Below, one piece after another: positions 62,363 to 64,000 of a stretch of 64,000 nt of DNA. Positions within the stretch are counted from its first letter, which is position 1, and each line of letters starts with the position of its first letter. A program made the position numbers and the translations under genes. The stretch comes from Myxococcota bacterium (lineage in GTDB: Bacteria > Myxococcota_A > UBA9160 > SMWR01): assembly GCA_022447545.1 (NCBI GenBank), contig JAKVBI010000014.1, positions 140,920 to 204,919 on the forward strand, given 5' to 3'. The notes under the pieces were generated by a model that saw nothing but the letters and a program-made list of their open reading frames with translations, had not been told where the DNA came from and made no database searches.

Positions 62363-62599
62363 CTAAGGATGGGCGGGGTCGCTGTGCTTGAGTGCTTCGA
62401 GGCAGTCAGCACACTGGCCGTGGCTGATCCGCGCGGGGTTCTGCCTGACGGGGCCCTGGATCGAGTGGCAGCACCAGGCACACTCCACCGTTAGGCGTTC
62501 GGGCAGAGGGGGAGAGATCGCAGAGACGGGCGATTTCTTCGAGAAGCGATCTGTCTCTTGTGCCGGCGAGATGAGACCGTTTCGAGAGGAACTCACCAC
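62363..62599 (-). CDS. Small Cys-rich protein with CxxCC/CxxC pair, coupled to Hsp20
   Basis: 78 codons from GTG 62599 (or 62596) to TAG 62363; the GTG-TGA overlaps the end of the Hsp20 gene, indicating coupled translation. The C-terminal part reads LTVECAWCCHSIQ and then SHGQCADCLEAL. The C-x-W-C and S-H-G-x-C-x-x-C pattern is the zinc-type motif I recall at the ends of many bacterial hybrid kinases and regulators, but here it stands as a stand-alone small protein. The N-terminal 35 residues are Ser/Pro-rich and unstructured. It may bind zinc and serve as a partner in the adjacent signalling genes. Convergent with the NtrC-type gene. Confidence 0.6.
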   Translation of the reverse strand: MVSSSRNGLISPAQETDRFSKKSPVSAISPPLPERLTVECAWCCHSIQGPVRQNPARISHGQCADCLEALKHSDPAHP

Positions 62600-63075
62600 G
62601 GTCGCTCGAGATTCTCCGGTCGTGTCTTGATCCGATCGGATCGTACATCGACAAATTCGGCGTCTTTGCGAATCTGCAGGCGGAGCGTCAGGACGCCTTC
62701 TTGCAGGGAGGCCGTTGCATCTCTTGGATCGACCGATTCGGGAAGTTCCACATAGCCAAACAATCGGCTTTCGATTCGTTGACGGCGACGGCGATGATAG
62801 GTGCGGATCGGTGCGTGTGGAATTTCCGGAGGGCGCGTTCGAATACATAGAATCGTGCCCTCGATCAAGAAATCGACTGAGTGAGGCGAGATCCCCGGTA
62901 GGTCGATTTCGACGATCAGTTGGGAATCGAGTTCGTAGATGTCGGCCGGGATTTGCAATTGAAGTCCCCGAAATTTGGAGTTGTAGGCTTTGATTGCAAC
63001 TCGTGTGCCAGAGTCGCGGATGGGAGGTGCGCTGCTGTGGGGTCGCGAGAAGGCGTTTTGAGTCGATTCGAACAC
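62593..63075 (-). CDS. Small heat-shock protein (Hsp20/alpha-crystallin)
   Basis: 160 residues from GTG 63075. The alpha-crystallin domain covers about 45-140: IPADIYELDSQLIVEIDLPG, IEGTILCIRTRP, SRLFGYVELPESVD and ATASLQEGVLTLRLQI. The E-G-V-L-T-L motif near the end of the domain is standard. N-terminal region is polar and the C-terminal tail short. It holds unfolded proteins as an ATP-independent chaperone. The gene is followed by an overlapping small Cys-rich ORF and faces the NtrC-type regulator and hybrid kinase, so stress-linked control is likely (inference). Confidence 0.92.
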   Translation of the reverse strand: MFESTQNAFSRPHSSAPPIRDSGTRVAIKAYNSKFRGLQLQIPADIYELDSQLIVEIDLPGISPHSVDFLIEGTILCIRTRPPEIPHAPIRTYHRRRRQRIESRLFGYVELPESVDPRDATASLQEGVLTLRLQIRKDAEFVDVRSDRIKTRPENLERPW

Positions 63076-63183
63076 CAGGGTCGGAGCGGCGAGGGCGCGG
63101 CGCTCTGAGAACGCGACCGAAAAAGAACAAAAACGGTGGGAGGCGTTCGAAAAGGGAATCCCCGATCTGCTGCGGCAGAGATA

Positions 63184-64000
63184 TCAGGGGGTCGGGTGAC
63201 GTTTCTCGGGAGGACCGTCGAGTTGCTTGCGAATGACCGCGCACAGTTGGCTGAGGCGAATTGGTTTGTGGAGGAAGGCCACGCCTGGTTCTCGGCTGAT
63301 GCGGTGATCGAGGCGAACGTCGGTGTAGCCTGACATGAAGACCACTGCGATTTCGGGTTGGAGTTCTCGAAGGCGTTTCACGGCCTCGGGCCCGCTGATA
63401 CCCGGCATGATCACGTCGGTGATGACCATTTCCACCGTCTCCGCCGCTGACTCGAATAGAGAGATGGCCTCGTTCCCATCGGCAGCTTCAATGACCCGAT
63501 AGCCGTGTCCTCTCAGGACCTGAGTGATCAGACTGCGGACCGAGGCCTGATCTTCGATGACCAGGAGCGTTTCACCGTTTCCAGGATGGATCTCCGTGGT
63601 TTCTGACACCGGTGGCTGTTCGGTGGACTCTGTTCGTGGCAGCAATGCGATGAAGGTCGATCCTGATTCTGTTTCATTGTCGGCCCACAGCGCACCGCCA
63701 CTGCGCCGAACGGTCCCATAAGCGGTGGCGAGACCCATTCCTGTGCCTTCACCGAAGGGCTTCGTCGTGAAGAAGGGGTCGAATATCTGGTCGGCGATTT
63801 CGGAAGCGATTCCGGTACCGCTGTCGCTGACCTCGATTCGAACGTATTCCCCGGGTTCGATGCCGTCTAGGACATCGGCTCGGGCCTCGTCGACATCCTC
63901 ACTACAGCTCTTGACGAAGAGATGCCCTCCGTTGGGCATCGCATCCCTCGCGTTCAGCACGAGGTTGATGATGACCTGCTCCAATTGTCCGGGGTCTGTT
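63184..64000 (-). CDS. Hybrid histidine kinase, C-terminal part (cut by window edge)
   Basis: The frame is open at the right edge (in frame, [21 protein letters not shown] runs in from outside) and ends at TGA 63184. The ATPase domain has the N-box [11 protein letters not shown]1 DSGTGI, F-box [12 protein letters not shown] and G2 GTGMGLA. A fused receiver follows with VITDVIMPG (phosphoacceptor Asp) and LHKPIRL. The sensor and His-box lie beyond the window. Hybrid kinases of this kind signal through phosphorelay, and the NtrC-type regulator 0.8 kb away is a natural but unproven target. Confidence 0.9.
   Translation of the reverse strand, partial: TDPGQLEQVIINLVLNARDAMPNGGHLFVKSCSEDVDEARADVLDGIEPGEYVRIEVSDSGTGIASEIADQIFDPFFTTKPFGEGTGMGLATAYGTVRRSGGALWADNETESGSTFIALLPRTESTEQPPVSETTEIHPGNGETLLVIEDQASVRSLITQVLRGHGYRVIEAADGNEAISLFESAAETVEMVITDVIMPGISGPEAVKRLRELQPEIAVVFMSGYTDVRLDHRISREPGVAFLHKPIRLSQLCAVIRKQLDGPPEKRHPTP

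Overview
This is high-GC bacterial chromosome with bacterial operon structure, Shine-Dalgarno sites and many GTG/TTG starts. It holds about 55 protein genes, one tRNA-Arg(CCT), and no phage, transposon, integrase, rRNA or CRISPR array. The gene content suggests an uncultured, metabolically versatile Gram-negative of the broad former deltaproteobacterial type (Myxococcota or Binatota-like). The pointers are F420/LLM enzymes, P450, multiple acyl-CoA dehydrogenases, amidohydrolase-2 proteins, an NtrC-type regulator, an Hsp20 and a PEP-CTERM protein. This placement is inference; no phylogenetic marker here settles it.

Layout. 0-10 kb: cut-off MMPL/RND exporter, GT-C glycosyltransferase, SnoaL-like protein, DapB-like oxidoreductase, PEP-CTERM cyclophilin, two LLM flavin enzymes flanking a sulfatase-fold lipoprotein, and a P450. 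10-21 kb: Baeyer-Villiger-like monooxygenase, deazaflavin-dependent reductase, SDR, LLM enzyme, nitronate monooxygenase, two membrane proteins, FkbM methyltransferase, a second sulfatase-fold protein and a DUF1214 protein. 21-30 kb: a leftward MaoC-CoA ligase-SnoaL-crotonase group, divergent from acetoacetate-decarboxylase-like, SDR and two amidohydrolase genes. 30-40 kb: sugar-type MFS transporter, GMC dehydrogenase with its subunit 3, MBL hydrolase, asparagine synthetase, HD protein and two aldolases. 40-54 kb: two acyl-CoA dehydrogenase pairs, two CoA ligases, two LLM enzymes, a lipocalin-like protein, a MaoC protein and an amidohydrolase. 54-64 kb: LysR/purA, MATE, tRNA, SGNH hydrolase, MOSC, NtrC-type regulator, Hsp20, a tiny Cys-rich protein and a cut-off hybrid histidine kinase.

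The main theme is CoA-thioester catabolism. Three acyl-CoA ligases, two paired acyl-CoA dehydrogenases, two double-hotdog MaoC proteins, a crotonase, SDRs and C-C cleaving enzymes sit beside a P450, a Baeyer-Villiger-like enzyme, five LLM oxidoreductases and one F420-type reductase. The pairing resembles steroid or terpenoid side-chain degradation in actinobacteria, but the substrate is not shown by the sequence. Several enzymes occur as paralogous pairs (LLM at 13.4 and 49.5 kb, CoA ligase at 22.7 and 44.4 kb, MaoC at 24.4 and 48.1 kb), so the window looks like two versions of one pathway module. The 40-52 kb copy looks somewhat less GC-rich.
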